In this document: piece after piece, positions 12,201 to 24,469 of the stretch
Layout: each line of letters starts with the position of its first letter
Position numbering within the stretch: position 1 is the first letter of the stretch
NCBI GenBank assembly: GCA_963693285.1
Contig: OY848917.1
Coordinates: 16,911,245-16,975,244, forward strand
Direction of reading: 5' to 3'
Source of the DNA: Xestospongia muta
Taxonomy: Eukaryota > Porifera > Demospongiae > Haplosclerida > Petrosiidae
Length of the DNA stretch: 64,000 nt
Notes under the pieces: model-generated
Databases searched by the model: none
Seen by the model: the letters and a program-made list of their open reading frames with translations, nothing else
Told to the model about the DNA's origin: nothing
Position numbers and translations under genes: made by a program

Positions 12201-15200
12201 AACCTACAAATACTATACTGTACTTTGTAGTTGAGTGTGCTATTTCTATAAATGGTTATTGAGTTATCATGAACAATAAATCAGAGGCAGAGGAGGCCAA
12301 AAGAAAAACAAATCTAACATTTAAATGTGTCTGTTACTTAGAAACCTTATCTTAACCTGTAACTAAGTCATTTACCATAGAAACCATATCCATTTCTTTT
12401 CCGTTAATGTTAAATATTCAAAAAATGGATTCGTAAGAGTAAAAACATTGCTGAAATCACTACTAGTTTTGTGTTTGAAAAACAAAACCTACAAATACTA
12501 TACTATACTTTGTAGTTGAGTGTGCTATTTCTATAAATGGTTATTGAGTTATCATGAACAATAAATCAGAGGCAGAGGAGGCCAAAAGAAAAACAAATCT
12601 AACATTTGATCAATTGTGTCTGTGATACTTAGAAACCTTATCTTAACCTATAACTATTTACCATAGATAGAAATAATGAAAAGAATTGAAGAAAAGTTTT
12701 GAGTAAAATATTCATTACTTTCTACCAATACATTTCAATGGACAATCCAGGCCATCCCTACATAGACCTACTACTACATATCAGATACTAACATATCATA
12801 CATACACATATTATACTAATATGTCTGTACCGAGAAAGTGATGTCTTGTTTACATTGTTGATCCATTAAACTAAACACATGAAGTGAATTAGTGTCCTTT
12901 GACCACGTCACAACATAGGGAAATTGATAACCAGCTGCATGTGGTCGTCTCTGACGCCACTCTATAGGTGGACGCTACATGGAAATATAACAGGATATAA
13001 CTCTAATATATAATATTGTATATAACAGTATATAACTCTAATATATAATATTGTATATTGCTTAACATCAAATGATACAGTCACATATTGATGTTAACTT
13101 GGAACTTTGTTTTTTAATCATAGTTTGAATTTCCAATTCTAAGGTACCAAATCATTCCAATAATACTTCAAATTAATGTAGACTAAGTCTGTTATCAATA
13201 TGTTTGATGATTCCATAGTTAGCTGTATTACTCATAAACAAAGTATTGTCATAAAGGTACATATAAATAATGTATGTATTAAAAATATGATGAAGCCATT
13301 AAAGTGATATACAAGGTCAAAGTAAACACATAACTAGACATTATTAACTCTACTATAATCTTACATTTGATGTTCCTTCACTAGAAACAATGACACCAAT
13401 ATCTCCAGTATTGATAAGAAACTCATCCTAAATGAGATAGACAATAATAACAATACATTGTATACAACAATACAAATAAGATGATTTTTAAAATTATTCA
13501 TTATATTTTGTGGTTTCATTACATACAAGTACATGTACATTGAGATACACACACAATATAGTTCATTATTACCTTAGCTGTTCTCTTAACCAGTGGACTT
13601 ATTCCTATCTCATATGGAGGTAACTCTATCATCTACATTATAAAATATTATAATTCATATACTAGTTAATATACCTAAGTATCAGTTATATGGATTGTTA
13701 AATGTTATAAATTAATTGTAAAGACTTACATTTCCACTGTCTGCTAAGTTATGTTGACTAGATATAGCAACACACACACTATTACCATCTCTTGCCTATA
13801 AAATATATTATTAATATTATAATATATGTACAGTGTACAATATAACATGTACAATATATTGTATGTATTGTAGTATACTGTATGGTTAGTAAATTTGTAT
13901 GTAACAATTGAAAGTAAAGAATGAAATGTAACCACATTCTTTAAATTCACTGCTCAACTCCGTATATATAAAACCACACCCACAATAATTGATATTATTA
14001 TGTTTCAAAATTGGCCTACCCACCTATAAAATCCACAAACGTTTATATCAATAAAAATTACCAAGCATAAAGTTATTATAGTACATGTTGTAATTGTTGT
14101 TACCATAGCTACTGGTTGATCAGGTAAGGGTATATCACGACCAGCTACAAATCTATCTCCATTGTTATATGTATACATCAGTAAACTCTTTCTTTTCTGT
14201 TGTGCTACAATGATCTATAGAGTAAAGTACAACTTATATTATTATATAAGTATAGTTATTGTTAATATTTTAAAGTTAGTAATCTAAGAGACTATGATCT
14301 CTCATAAGAAAATCACACTTGTAGAGTGAAAAAATTTTGATGAGCACTTGTGGCTATACTGTTGTTATACAATCATTTAGCTAAGGATGTTTGCTAAATT
14401 CAATAAACATTTTCTGTTCAACAAATGTGGTTTTCTCAAGTAGGTCATTGTTCTTTAACTAAACACTCAACCATTGGTATATAAATTACATAGCTATATT
14501 GACCTTAGTGTAACACCTCATCAGATCATGTACCAATATACAAGAAATGATGGTACAAATAAGGTTGTAGACATACCTTACATGATGATGAGTGTGGTGA
14601 TCTCCCTTCATCAATACAATAACATACAACCTATTGTTATATCAGATAAAATAACAAGTACTTAAAAATATAATAGATTAACTTACTTTTGTTATACGAT
14701 CACGAGTATCAATAATCTAATAAGAGGAGAACAAAGGGTTAAAAGTACAGTTGTACCATCATATGATCAATTTTTCCTTTTAAACTCATTAAATATTAAT
14801 TGAACAACATAACATATATAAATACATTATTGACACACACTCATATTTACCTCTAATCGTTGCATGTCCAGTACATAAATAGTCCCTATATATAAACATA
14901 ATAAACATTAATATAACTGATTGATAATTATAATAATTAAAGAGAGAGGTGTGGCTGATAAACAAGTATTGTTTTCTAAATATGAAATATTTGAATACTG
15001 TTAATGATATCTGGATCTAATGTGCATTACTGAACTTATAGGTACAGTTCAGTGTGTTCAATGACATATCTAATGTGTATTACTGAACTTATAGGTACAG
15101 TTCAGTGTGTTCAATGACAGATCTAATGTGTATTACTGAACTTATAGGTACAGTTCAATGTGTTCACTGAATACACTAACACTCCATTAAAAAAATAAAT

Positions 15201-16949
15201 ACATTATAACAAACAAAACAAATAAAACTAACCATCTAATTGTGCCAATAGTCTGTTCATACTAGGTATCAATGTTAGTTGTTGTAATGTCTTGCGCTGT
15301 AATAAAGTTATATATCATAGTATAATCCATTAATAAACAGTATAAATAGTAGATACTCTAATAAGACAAGGAAAGAAATTATGCTTTCATTAACTGCCAT
15401 ATATTTAGTTTTTAGAGATACAATATCTCTATTTTCTGTCTAGTAGACAATGTTCTATATTCTAATAATATTATATTAATGATAATTAACATCTAGCAAA
15501 GAAGGATGGGTGTGTTCAATTTATTACATGTGGGCTCACAAAGATGACAATTAATACTTTATTAATTTGAATGCATTTTTGTTCTTATTTCAACTAAAGT
15601 AGGATGTACTCACTATAGCAAGTTGTAAATATAAATAAACTTTGATAGTAAAGTACACACCTAATATTTACACTACTTTATATACAATGTCTGTTATTTA
15701 GAGGTTCCACAATACACATACATATATTGTACATACATTACCACATACTGGTATAAGTAGTAGACAATAGCTATACTTACCCGATCTGCATCTAGCTGTT
15801 TGCGTACTCTTAATTTAGACTGATAAATTGTCTTGCCAAGGGGAGACTTACCATCTACCAAACTATAATACAAAATGGATCTATAAAGAAAACAAAAATA
15901 TAAGAAAAATAAACTATATTTATAGACAGAGTCAGGTATTATTGCTACATTGTCTTAAAAACATACCAATGAGATATGTAATAGGTTTTACTTTAGCAAG
16001 TTTTCTAAAACTCTGATATATCTCCCAACCTTAGTGCCACACCCACAATTATTATTATAAATAATTCATAATTTAACTTTATTGTTTTCCATATTATCTC
16101 ACTATAATGATAGTTATTATCAATACAAGACTAATATAAACCTAACAATGTTGTATTAATGATAATCAAATAAGTCACACATCACTAGTACCAATATAGA
16201 GCTTTCTCCCATGCACAAAGACACTCAACCTAGGAAAGGATTATAAAATTGAGATAAATTTTAAGGAATTCTTATAATCATACTACATTTGAGTTGAGAA
16301 GGTTCCCTTATTAAAAAAAGGTGTTTTATGCATGGAATGTATGGTGAGGTATTTCCTCTCCTATTATATGTTATTAGTACTAAAGTGCATTTTAATTGTA
16401 TTCATTATTTTTTCACGTGAATGTCATGCGAGCACACCACGTTTTTTCACGTTTTCTCTTGTGTTAGTGAAGATGCTAACAGGAAAAAGACTGAAGTCTC
16501 AAACAAAGGAGGTTGTTCCGAGGAACTCAACAGGTATAAATGGACTTAAAGGAGACAGTTAATAATGTCTGGTATACTCGTTGACAATCTTGTCTGCTAC
16601 GACCCTATCATAATTAATGTTATATTATATCATGGTACAATATATCATATTCTATAACAAACTTATAACATGTATTATATTATTGAATCTTGTTTGAATA
16701 TATATTAGCTTACCTTTGTATATATAGAACAATATCGTTCAGCACCTTCATAATCCTGTAAATGATGAGCTAATATACTAAGAGCTTTTTCATGTTCATC
16801 CATCTGTATAAATTATAAAGACATATAATAACTACATAATAACTATTGTTGTGTACATGTACAAATAAACTCTCTAATGATAACACTACAATAAATGTGT
16901 TAGTATATACATGTACATGTACATGTATATATACACGCACGCATGCATG

Positions 16950-16985
<36 letters not shown>

Positions 16986-19670
16986 ATATACATGTACATG
17001 TACAGTTTTAAGATTTTTTATGATTAAAGAAATGATATGTGAGGTGTCTATCAAGTTTTACCACTGATATATGCTACAATACATTGACTTACTCTGCCAT
17101 AAAGAATAGCACATTCTTTGTATAAGTCAGTGTCTTATAGTTATATGATATTCAATTAGCGATTTTATATAATCATAGAAAGTTCTACACTATAGTACTG
17201 TCAGTTAGATGTACAATATATCATATAACTACATGTACATTAACTCTATATATGATAATATGATATTCAATTAGCGCGAAGTGCATTTTAATTGTATTCA
17301 TTATTTGTTCATGTGAATGTCATGCGAGCACACCACGTTTTTTCACGTTTTTTCTCGTGTTAGTGAAGATGCCAACAGGAAAAAGACTGAAGTCTCAAAC
17401 AAAGGAGGTTGTTCCGAATGTCAATGACTATTTCGAGGAACTCAACAGGTATAAACGGACTCAAGGGCCTCTTAAACAAACAGCTAATGCCACAGCAGTT
17501 TCACGTACTAGCATCAAGAAGCTATGGAAAGAGAAAGTTGATACTGGTGGAGCTGCTTTTTCAACTCCAACAAAGAGGTACAGAGTCTCTAGATGCCTGT
17601 TAGTTGATGATTTTGATTGTGAAGCCATCAGACGGAAAATATACCACCTCTATCAAGCCAAAGAACATGTGACACTTACCAAGTTGCTTCTTGAGTTAAA
17701 AAGAGATAACATCTTTCGCGGTCAGAGGTCAACCCTCCGCATCTTGCTAAGAGAAATGGGTTTCAAGTGAGTCATCATTACTTTTGTTATGATACCTATT
17801 AATATTGTACTTATAGACATAAGAGAGTGGATGACAGATGCTACTACTACAAACAACCTCATATTATTGAACAGAGGCATGCTTACCTTCATCAAATGAG
17901 GACGAACTGTCAAGAGAATAGGTCAATTGTTTACCTTGATGAGACCTAGGTTAATGCTCACGATGATAAGGATTGTGCTTGGGTGGAGAGGGATGATGTG
18001 ACTGGTGGAACCCTTAGCGGTATAAAAAGCCTTCCTGGGAAGGCTTATTATTCTTGGAGATAGTGGTGAGATTGGTTGGATTCCCAATACCACTCTCATA
18101 TTCAGATCCAAAAAAATACTGGTGATTACCATGATGAGATGACTGCTAATCATTTTGAGGAGTGGTTTGCTACCAAACTTCTCCTCAATATTCAACCTAA
18201 CAGTCTTATTGTCGTGGATAATGCCTCATATCATAGTCGTCATAGTGACCCTGTCCCAGTCAAGAGTTGTTGTTGATGACATGGTAGCTGCTGCTGGTAA
18301 GTACTCAGTCAAGATAGTATTTTATTTATTGATCTGTAGACCATATAGGGCACGAGGTAGTCCAACTCTCTGTTGCTCACTGCACTCTCAATCCTATTGA
18401 GTTGGCATGGCCACAGGTTAAAGGTCACATCAAGGCCAATACTCATGCATTCAATCTTTGAGAGGTAGAGCAGCTGGCATGGGAGGGTTTTGATGTTGTG
18501 ACACCTGACCGTTGGAAGAGCCTTGTTCAACATGTTCAAATCCACTATGAAGACCACTATTGGTCTAGTGATGGCCTCTGTGAGGAGCTAGTGGATGAGT
18601 TCATTATTCAAGTTGGAGGTGAATTGGATGAGTCTGATGATTCAGATCAATCTGATAGTTCTGATGACAAATAGTTCTAAGTATTCTCAGTTTCCTTTTT
18701 TATTAAATGGTTTTTTTATAACCACAGTGGCTTAATAGCAGCCTTAAATCGCAAAAGACAATACCTGATTATTATTTTTATAATAAATAGTAGTCATAAT
18801 AGAACATCTGTTCATATAATTAGAACCGTAATTTTGAATTGCCACGTGACACGCAGCTGACTTCTAATTGTAAAAATTGCTATTTATTAAAATCCTTGGA
18901 GGTGTTGAATTTGAAGTATAATGAAGGTATGTAATTGAAAATGTATGGAGTTTTTTAGTTTGCTACTTTCTCATAGCACTATAGAGCCAAATTTTATATA
19001 TAAAATGTGGGTTTGCAAGCTGAATTGATTGGTACAAGTTCTATGTAGATAGCACATAAAATGACAAAGTTATTTACATGTCTGGGTGGCCCTCTTCAAA
19101 TCAAACATACTATAGTGTTGACTAATATTGTATCCAAGGGGTACAACAGGAGGAAGAATTGTGTATGACATTTCTCAGCAATTTACTGACCTCTATCACA
19201 TCAACATATAAATAAGCTTTAATAGTGATCTCTAAGTCCAAGATGTGGACATAAACAATGATTTCAGACAGATATTTATGATTTCAATTCTGAGTATACA
19301 TGATTTAAACATTATGTCAGACCTCACACTTTGTACCCAAAAGAACAGGGGCATTCCAGTTGGGTACAAGACAAAGGTCAGAGATCTACAAGGAGGTGTG
19401 GTCTAGAGTGTGATTTAGAAATTCCCTACTCATTACATGTTTCAGATTGAAGCAATCACCCTTAATTACATATACCTTCAATTATTATCACCTCAATATG
19501 TGTATACCAACCATCTTTGTACACAACTATGTTTGGTAGGTTAGCTAAGATTTGCCTGTTTATAACATGTAATGAATACAAGCTCTATAACATACCTGTT
19601 TGTCTGGTGGTAGTTGCTCTATGACAGACACCAAATCGAAGGCAGAAACAAGGTAATCACGTCTTGAAGA
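6227..19670 (-). CDS. TGFBRAP1: TGFBRAP1 / VPS3 homologue, near-complete copy 2 (CORVET tethering subunit)
   Basis: TGFBRAP1 (yeast Vps3) belongs to the CORVET complex, which binds Rab5 and tethers early endosomes. I trace 28 exons of about 2,520 coding bases (about 840 codons; vertebrate TGFBRAP1 is about 860). From the N-terminus: exon 19596-19670 (YLVSAFDLVSVIEQLPPDKQ), 16179-16229 (HGRKLYIGT), 15781-15880, 15233-15296, 14851-14885, 14687-14716, 14104-14214, 13730-13795, 13573-13632, 13365-13427 and 12831-12974 (WRQRRPHAAGYQFPYVVTWS) form the CNH propeller. Then 11887-11979, 11197-11298, 10782-10886, 10549-10630, 9961-10016, 9869-9910, 9501-9626, 9055-9194, 8351-8558, 8149-8243, 7934-8045, 7607-7696, 7440-7510, 7323-7395, 6890-7024 and 6550-6605 form helical repeats. 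Exon 6227-6365 holds the zinc-binding end (CPVC, then H and CP). No in-frame ATG precedes exon 1, and exon 1 to exon 2 phase does not close, so a short upstream or linking exon was missed or lost around the transposon in this intron. Confidence 0.85.
7290..7315. repeat. (CA)n microsatellite, TGFBRAP1 intron
   Basis: Short CA run just outside the exon that starts at 7323. It is shorter in copy 1 (about 2071-2084) and clearly expanded in copy 3 (about 58803-58836). Confidence 0.8.
8925..9043. repeat. 42-bp minisatellite, about three copies, in a TGFBRAP1 intron
   Basis: The unit, aattaatagtaggattaaac followed by tgcataacaagtcatgtgact, is repeated in tandem about three times. The same intron has one unit in copy 1 (about 3705-3750) and four in copy 3 (60441-60620), so the array has changed length since the gene was duplicated. 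Confidence 0.85.
11338..11749. mobile_element. MITE-like element in a TGFBRAP1 intron
   Basis: The element is about 408 bp, with inverted ends ccgtatatcgggaaac and gtttcccaatatacgg, flanked on both sides by TA. A TA target duplication with short inverted ends is typical of Tc1/mariner-type non-autonomous elements. It has no coding capacity. The same element sits at the same intron position in copy 3 (63170-63583), so it inserted before those copies separated. Confidence 0.75.
12104..12640. repeat. Imperfect tandem duplication inside a TGFBRAP1 intron
   Basis: A block of about 225 bp beginning catatccatttcttttcc and ending near aaaaacaaatctaacattt occurs at 12104-12322 and again at about 12386-12608. 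The first part of the block also appears at 63898-64000 in copy 3. It is intronic and shows no coding signal. Confidence 0.75.
15017..15170. repeat. 53-bp tandem repeat, three copies, in a TGFBRAP1 intron
   Basis: Units start at 15017, 15070 and 15123 with ctaatgtg and contain ttactgaacttataggtac. The three units are nearly identical, so the expansion is recent. Confidence 0.85.
16383..16553 (+). pseudogene. 5' fragment of the same DDE transposon as at 17277
   Basis: This segment repeats 17277-17460, including the start of the transposase (TGKRLKSQTKEVVP), but lacks the 18 bases that encode NVNDYF in the longer copy. It ends abruptly at about 16553, where TGFBRAP1-derived sequence begins. 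It is a deleted fragment. Confidence 0.7.
16554..17270 (-). pseudogene. Stray internal TGFBRAP1 fragment between two transposon copies
   Basis: About 580 bp match the region of the functional copy holding exons 7440-7510, 7607-7696 and the start of 7934-8045, with their introns. A second piece (about 17165-17245) matches intron sequence near 3420-3500. Exon order and orientation are those of the parent gene, but the ends are cut in mid-exon. It sits in the first intron of the complete TGFBRAP1 gene, on the same strand as that gene, so it could interfere with splicing as a decoy exon cluster. The family's TA/TG microsatellite is greatly expanded here (about 16900-16990). Confidence 0.7.
17277..18674 (+). 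pseudogene. Broken Tc1/mariner (IS630)-superfamily DDE transposase
   Basis: The reading frame starts at about 17357-17369 (MPTGKRLKSQTKEVVP), with an N-terminal helix-turn-helix-like part (SRTSIKKLWKEK). A short intron with GT-AG ends (about 17766-17816) follows. The catalytic part shows the first aspartate in VYLDET, the second in LIVVDNASYHS and the glutamate in HCTLNPIELAWPQVKGH, which is the DDE order of this superfamily. An acidic tail rich in Asp and Ser ends at a TAG at 18672-18674. It is dead: the codon after LDET, normally Trp, is a stop, and there is a frameshift near 18045 and another between the second Asp and the Glu. I found no clean terminal inverted repeats. It lies in the first intron of TGFBRAP1 copy 2, on the opposite strand. 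Confidence 0.8.
18675..19595. other. Rest of TGFBRAP1 intron 1, no feature recognised
   Basis: AT-rich sequence between the transposase stop and TGFBRAP1 exon 1. A slightly GC-richer patch at about 18838-18870 may be the transposon's 3' end, but it does not pair convincingly with the 5' end. Confidence 0.4.
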
Positions 19671-21492
19671 CACGAGGATAAGCAAACTGGGAGGGCTCAC
19701 ACCCCATCCATTTGTTTCCCTCTACGGGCAGGACCCTAAATAAATACATTTTGGTCATCGACAAATTTAAGCCAATGCTCTTTAACTAAAAAAACTTTAG
19801 CCTGTCTCTTCATCTATTGTTGTTTATCTTGTGAAAACTAACTAAACTGTTATTAAAGATGTAATGTAACGTAATAAATACTAGGTAGGTTGTGAAACCA
19901 CATGTACATATATATCCAATGATGCAATTGTAATCAAGCATTCTGATTGGTCAACATGGTACAAGTCAGTTATACACCTTGGTCTCTCTAGCTACATGTT
20001 GATATACCTATAGCATATACATATATGTCATGTAAGTACCTTGACCTCAGTATATAACCTATACATAATTATATCTACATGATATTATGATATATCCAAT
20101 ATGACTGTACACTTTTATCATCATTATCACTTTCCTATCAGACATAGACATACATGTATAGTAATTACTCTATCTCACCTTCATTGAAATTTATATTCCT
20201 CTCGTTTATGTACATTATATCTGTATTCCAGCATGTATACAGAGGAAGTAGTTTGATATGTAACATATGTCTGTCAATAGTACCAAGTGGTATATAAGTA
20301 GTTTTTGACACACTAAATGAATAAAACAAGTTATAGCAAGAAACTTTGTTAGTTTTTAATTTGATGATTTGGCAAATTTTAGTAAGTGTGAAATTTAATC
20401 CTCGCAAATGTGGCCACACCCATAAAATTATTAATCAGTATTGTCTGATTTTAATGATTCGCCAAGTCAAACCCTACTGAGCACTATTTTGGAAGCAATT
20501 AGGCAAATGTTATCCAAATTTACTTACTATGCAGTATTAGCATTAACTGTGATTGTTGTATTAACTGTGATTGTTGTAGATTAAACTGTAACATATATCT
20601 GTTGTTTTATTTATTATTACAATAGATACAATGGACTGCCTTTAATGACTTTACATTACAAGACAAGTTATAAGTACATACAGACATTGTTGAATAATTA
20701 GTTAGGTAAGATGGACAGAAATTTAACTAACATACCTTGAAAGGTCTAATTATACCTTTCATCAAGTCCATTTGCCTGTAAAAATTAATAAAATGATTGA
20801 CCAAAACTAAAATAAAATTAAAATTTTGTTTTCTAAAATACCTGAGGATGGTAAGTAGTTGTGAAATACATTTACTTCGAAATTGTTTTGACATCACACT
20901 TATTTTTTAAATTCCTTATCATTGTCAGATGTTATTATTCTAGGAATTCCCATCCTCATAAAGATCTAAAAAAGTAAAAAAAACTATGAATACATCAAGT
21001 ACAATTAAATGTAGGACCTTTACATTAAAACATTTAACTATATTGGTATTTGGAATTACAAATTCTAATGAAACGTTAAAAGAGCCTTGACAACACCTGG
21101 TACAAATTTGTTTGGAAGTGTGACAGCCTCAACAAACTAGTCTCTTAGGATTAATATATATCAATTTACTTGCCTTAGAGTCTTATTGGAGCAATGAAAT
21201 CAATACCAACATGATGATATCAGAGTGTTTTCACAGGCTGAGGATGTAACTCTTGTGTTTGAGTCATCATTTTATGATTTAGTCATTAAATATCACATGA
21301 TGATATATCTAGAAACAAAATGAAAAGTCCTTAAATGATTAGAGGGTCTTTGATGACATCTATATTAATATTTGTCACAAGACTATTTACATAGCTAGTT
21401 TATAGTTATATAATATTATCATTTTCTTTACATCTTTAACTATTCCAAGTCCACATAAAGTGATATAATTCTTTGAATACTTTTTACTCACC
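19671..21492. other. Upstream of TGFBRAP1 copy 2; one possible short - strand exon
   Basis: This stretch should hold the promoter and any missing first exon of TGFBRAP1 copy 2. A possible - strand exon with good splice signals lies at about 20736-20777 and reads MDLMKGIIRPFK. It could belong to TGFBRAP1 or to the retroelement-like exons at 21493-21750, since WxGM/GLMKG-type motifs follow the integrase zinc finger in Gypsy-like elements. The rest shows nothing I can name. Confidence 0.35.
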
Positions 21493-21750
21493 TATACATG
21501 TGTCCAGCAGTTGGATCATCAAGGTGGTATGCTTGAAGCATTTTCAGCTGTTCTTCTCTTGTTCTGAAAAATCAAAGCTCATCTATCTTTAAAATCAATA
21601 ATGTAAATCTACAAAATAATTTACTTTCATCATTTACCTTTCCCTTTTCTTCTTTTTAAAAAACATCCCTCTATCATGAATTACAAACATACCAGCTTTC
21701 TTTCTGATAGCTCTCTTCCAAGCATCACTACATCCACTAGGATACCTAGA
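21493..21750 (-). pseudogene. Retroelement integrase zinc-binding-like exons
   Basis: Two - strand open segments are separated by an intron with GT-AG ends (about 21564-21637). The first reads YPSGCSDAWKRAIRKKAGMF then FFKKKKRER. The second (21493-21563) reads TREEQLKMLQAYHLDDPTAG followed by HM. The order (basic segment with a Phe/Lys-rich strand, REEQ, then H-x-D-PTxGH) follows the region just before and inside the HHCC zinc-binding domain of Gypsy-type integrases. The second half of the zinc finger and the catalytic core are absent. A frame starting ATG near 21842 runs toward it but meets a stop at about 21757 unless another intron is assumed. It may be a decayed retroelement or a domesticated fragment. 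Confidence 0.45.
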
Positions 21751-24440
21751 TTCAGTTAAGGAGAGGGAAAAGAACCATTGACTAAATCAGTATCTTCAAC
21801 ACCTCCAGACTTTTCAACTACAGCACCTTCGTTATAATCTTCCATTGCTCTTCAATAACACCTCGTGGCATAACGTGTGTATACACGGATCTATTCTATT
21901 TTGGCAATGGGGGTAGGGTTTTGGCTTGGCTAAATTAGGTCCCTCCACCTTTCCCCTGTCTAATATTTTTGCGTAACAGGTACTCACGTGATATGAAGCA
22001 TCTGTTATGTTGTAAGTTGCAACTTTTTCGCAAACCAAAGCTCTATATGAGAAACCTTTGTTAGAAAATAACATTCCAGTGTGCTACGTTTACAGATAAC
22101 TACACGACAAAAGAGTGCTTTCTTTGAGCAAAGAGATACCATAAAGGCGACAGGATCGTGAAAGGACCAAGCAGTTCGAAAGGTACTTCATCAATTATCA
22201 ATCCTAGTCTATCGTGTTATTGTTAAGTAGTTATTAATGTTAGTTTCGGTTCTAGTAGCGAACGAACTATTTGCAGCTTTGTCTGGCAAAGATTTCACTC
22301 TAAACCTAAAGGTATCATTAATTGTATATTTCCATTTTATTAACATTTTATATAAATCTAGGAATTAAAGTGAGAAAAACTACTAATAGGATATTAGGTA
22401 TGTTTCTTTTAAACAGTTCTGAGTTTGGCTTTCATTTAAGCCACAAGCTAAACTTACATGTTTTCTAACAAGCAGTATTGAAGTTAAAAGGTTTTATAGA
22501 GACTTTATACTTATAAATTATTTAATTTTCAAGACGTTATACTAGTTGTTAATACTATGCAGTACCAAAGAAAGAGTATTCCACATAGGACCCCATCTCA
22601 TAGAAACAGGCATGTATCAAGTAAATGTTTAATTCTTATATAAGCATGTTCTACTGACAGATGGTATCCCACAAAAAGAATATCCCAAACATATGAATGA
22701 CCACATTGTTACTTCAGGTAATGTCTTCAATTCATTCATTTCAGTATTACAATGTTTCATAGACTCTAATACTGGTTCAGACACAATGTGTCTCCTTAAG
22801 GCAATGGTAATAGTACACATAGTAATTAATTGCATGCTCTAATATAGTTATGTGCTCTACAGAGAAGGTTAAACCTTCAAGAACGTTAACTACAAATGTG
22901 TACCTTTGATTCTCACCTTAATCTAAGGTTAGTTTAAATAAGAATAAATTTTTATTTGAGTATTTTATTAAAAACCAATGGGTGGAGTAAGAAATTTGAC
23001 ACTTTAAATAGGTCAACCACAAGGCTTTGCATAGAGTTAGCTAAAATTATCTATTTAAGTTGTTATATTTCAGTTGTCTTAATCAAAGTCTTTTGTGTGC
23101 AAGGTTGAGTTAAGCATTAAAGCTGATATATATGGAAACCAGTTCTCGTATATATATTTGTTTTCTTGCGGAAGTGCTGTTTGACTCCATCTTATTTTAT
23201 TATGCTGGCATATGGTGCATATATATAATGCTAGTTCAGGTTAACTATGAGAATTGTGGTAACAAAATAAGTCCAAATTTACATTATTTTCTACTCTCTA
23301 CTAGTACTTATTGTTCAATTCAGAGAGCAAAGTATAAGATAGATACTTACAAAAGAAAGAAACAGCTAGACAGTCACTCAACATTAAAACATTTGAGTAT
23401 ATTCTCTAAAGATAGCCTTTTAATTTCGGACTGTCAGATGATGTTTGCATGTGCTTGACTTTTTATTCACCATCTCCAGACATACCTTTGTTGCCATCAA
23501 TGTTGTCACCATTGGACAGTAGTCCTCTAGTAGAATGTTTTTTAATAGTTGTTTCAATTTGTGTAATATCATAGTACATACTATGAAAGTGAAATACAAT
23601 CTCCTCAAAGTTTATCAAATGTTATGTAATATTAGTGAGGTCATTAGCTAACTAGCTATCAAATTAAAGAAAATGCTTCAACTGATGCCTCTCAATTAGG
23701 TCTAAAACTAATGGATTTTTTTTATTCCAAGGAGGAGCTTCCAATAGTAACAGTATACAGAGTTGAAGAAAGAGAGTTCTTACAACAAGATATTATTGAT
23801 GGTATTTGATGTCACTAATACTCTCTATGTTGTTATAATTTATAGATGATTATTTTTTCTGACAGTACACATTAACTACAAGTATACTATGGCAATGAAA
23901 AACTTAAACAGAGAAAATGGAAAACTACTCCACAAAAATATTAATAGTAAATATAGAACACATCAGAGCAACAATTAATCAATATCAATTGAACTAACAA
24001 TAAAAACTCATCAATTTTAAAAAAAGTTATGATCATCAGGCTCACCAGTTATGGTGAAATCTTGTTCAAGTCTTCTATGTATTATTGCACTCATTACTTT
24101 GTCAGTAGGTATAGTAAAAATTAACAATTGAAGTATGTGATTTATGAGGATTAGATAATTGGCAATAATTTGTGCACACATTTTAGATTTAACATTCTAA
24201 TATTTTTGTAGGTTAACTACATTCCACAGTTGTATGGATGGGTTTAACACTTTAAATCACTAATTTTATTTTTTAAAATTAACCAAAGACTTATTTTTGT
24301 AACTCAATAAAGATAGATTTACAATAAGTCAATTAGCTAAAGATGAGCCTTAACTAAAAGTGCAGATAAGCAACTCAAAAATGTTTTTACTGATGGCACA
24401 GATTAAAAATGAAAGTTCAAGTAATAAGATCCTCTTCACT
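21751..24440. other. Gene-poor stretch
   Basis: No gene is recognised. 21832-22310 is noticeably less AT-rich, with two possible donor sites (about 22178 and 22311), so a 5' exon or promoter of an unseen transcript is possible. The rest is AT-rich with short open frames that show no conserved pattern. Confidence 0.35.
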
Positions 24441-24469
24441 TTTCATTACTGGACCCCTCTATTGTTAAA

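Noticed and set aside
16770..17054. 94-codon - strand frame rich in Cys, Val and His
   Set aside because: It is produced by reading through the TA/CA microsatellite in the stray TGFBRAP1 fragment.
18309..18557. 82-codon - strand frame opposite the transposase
   Set aside because: Antisense shadow of the transposase C-terminal part, which carries the NPIE motif on the + strand.
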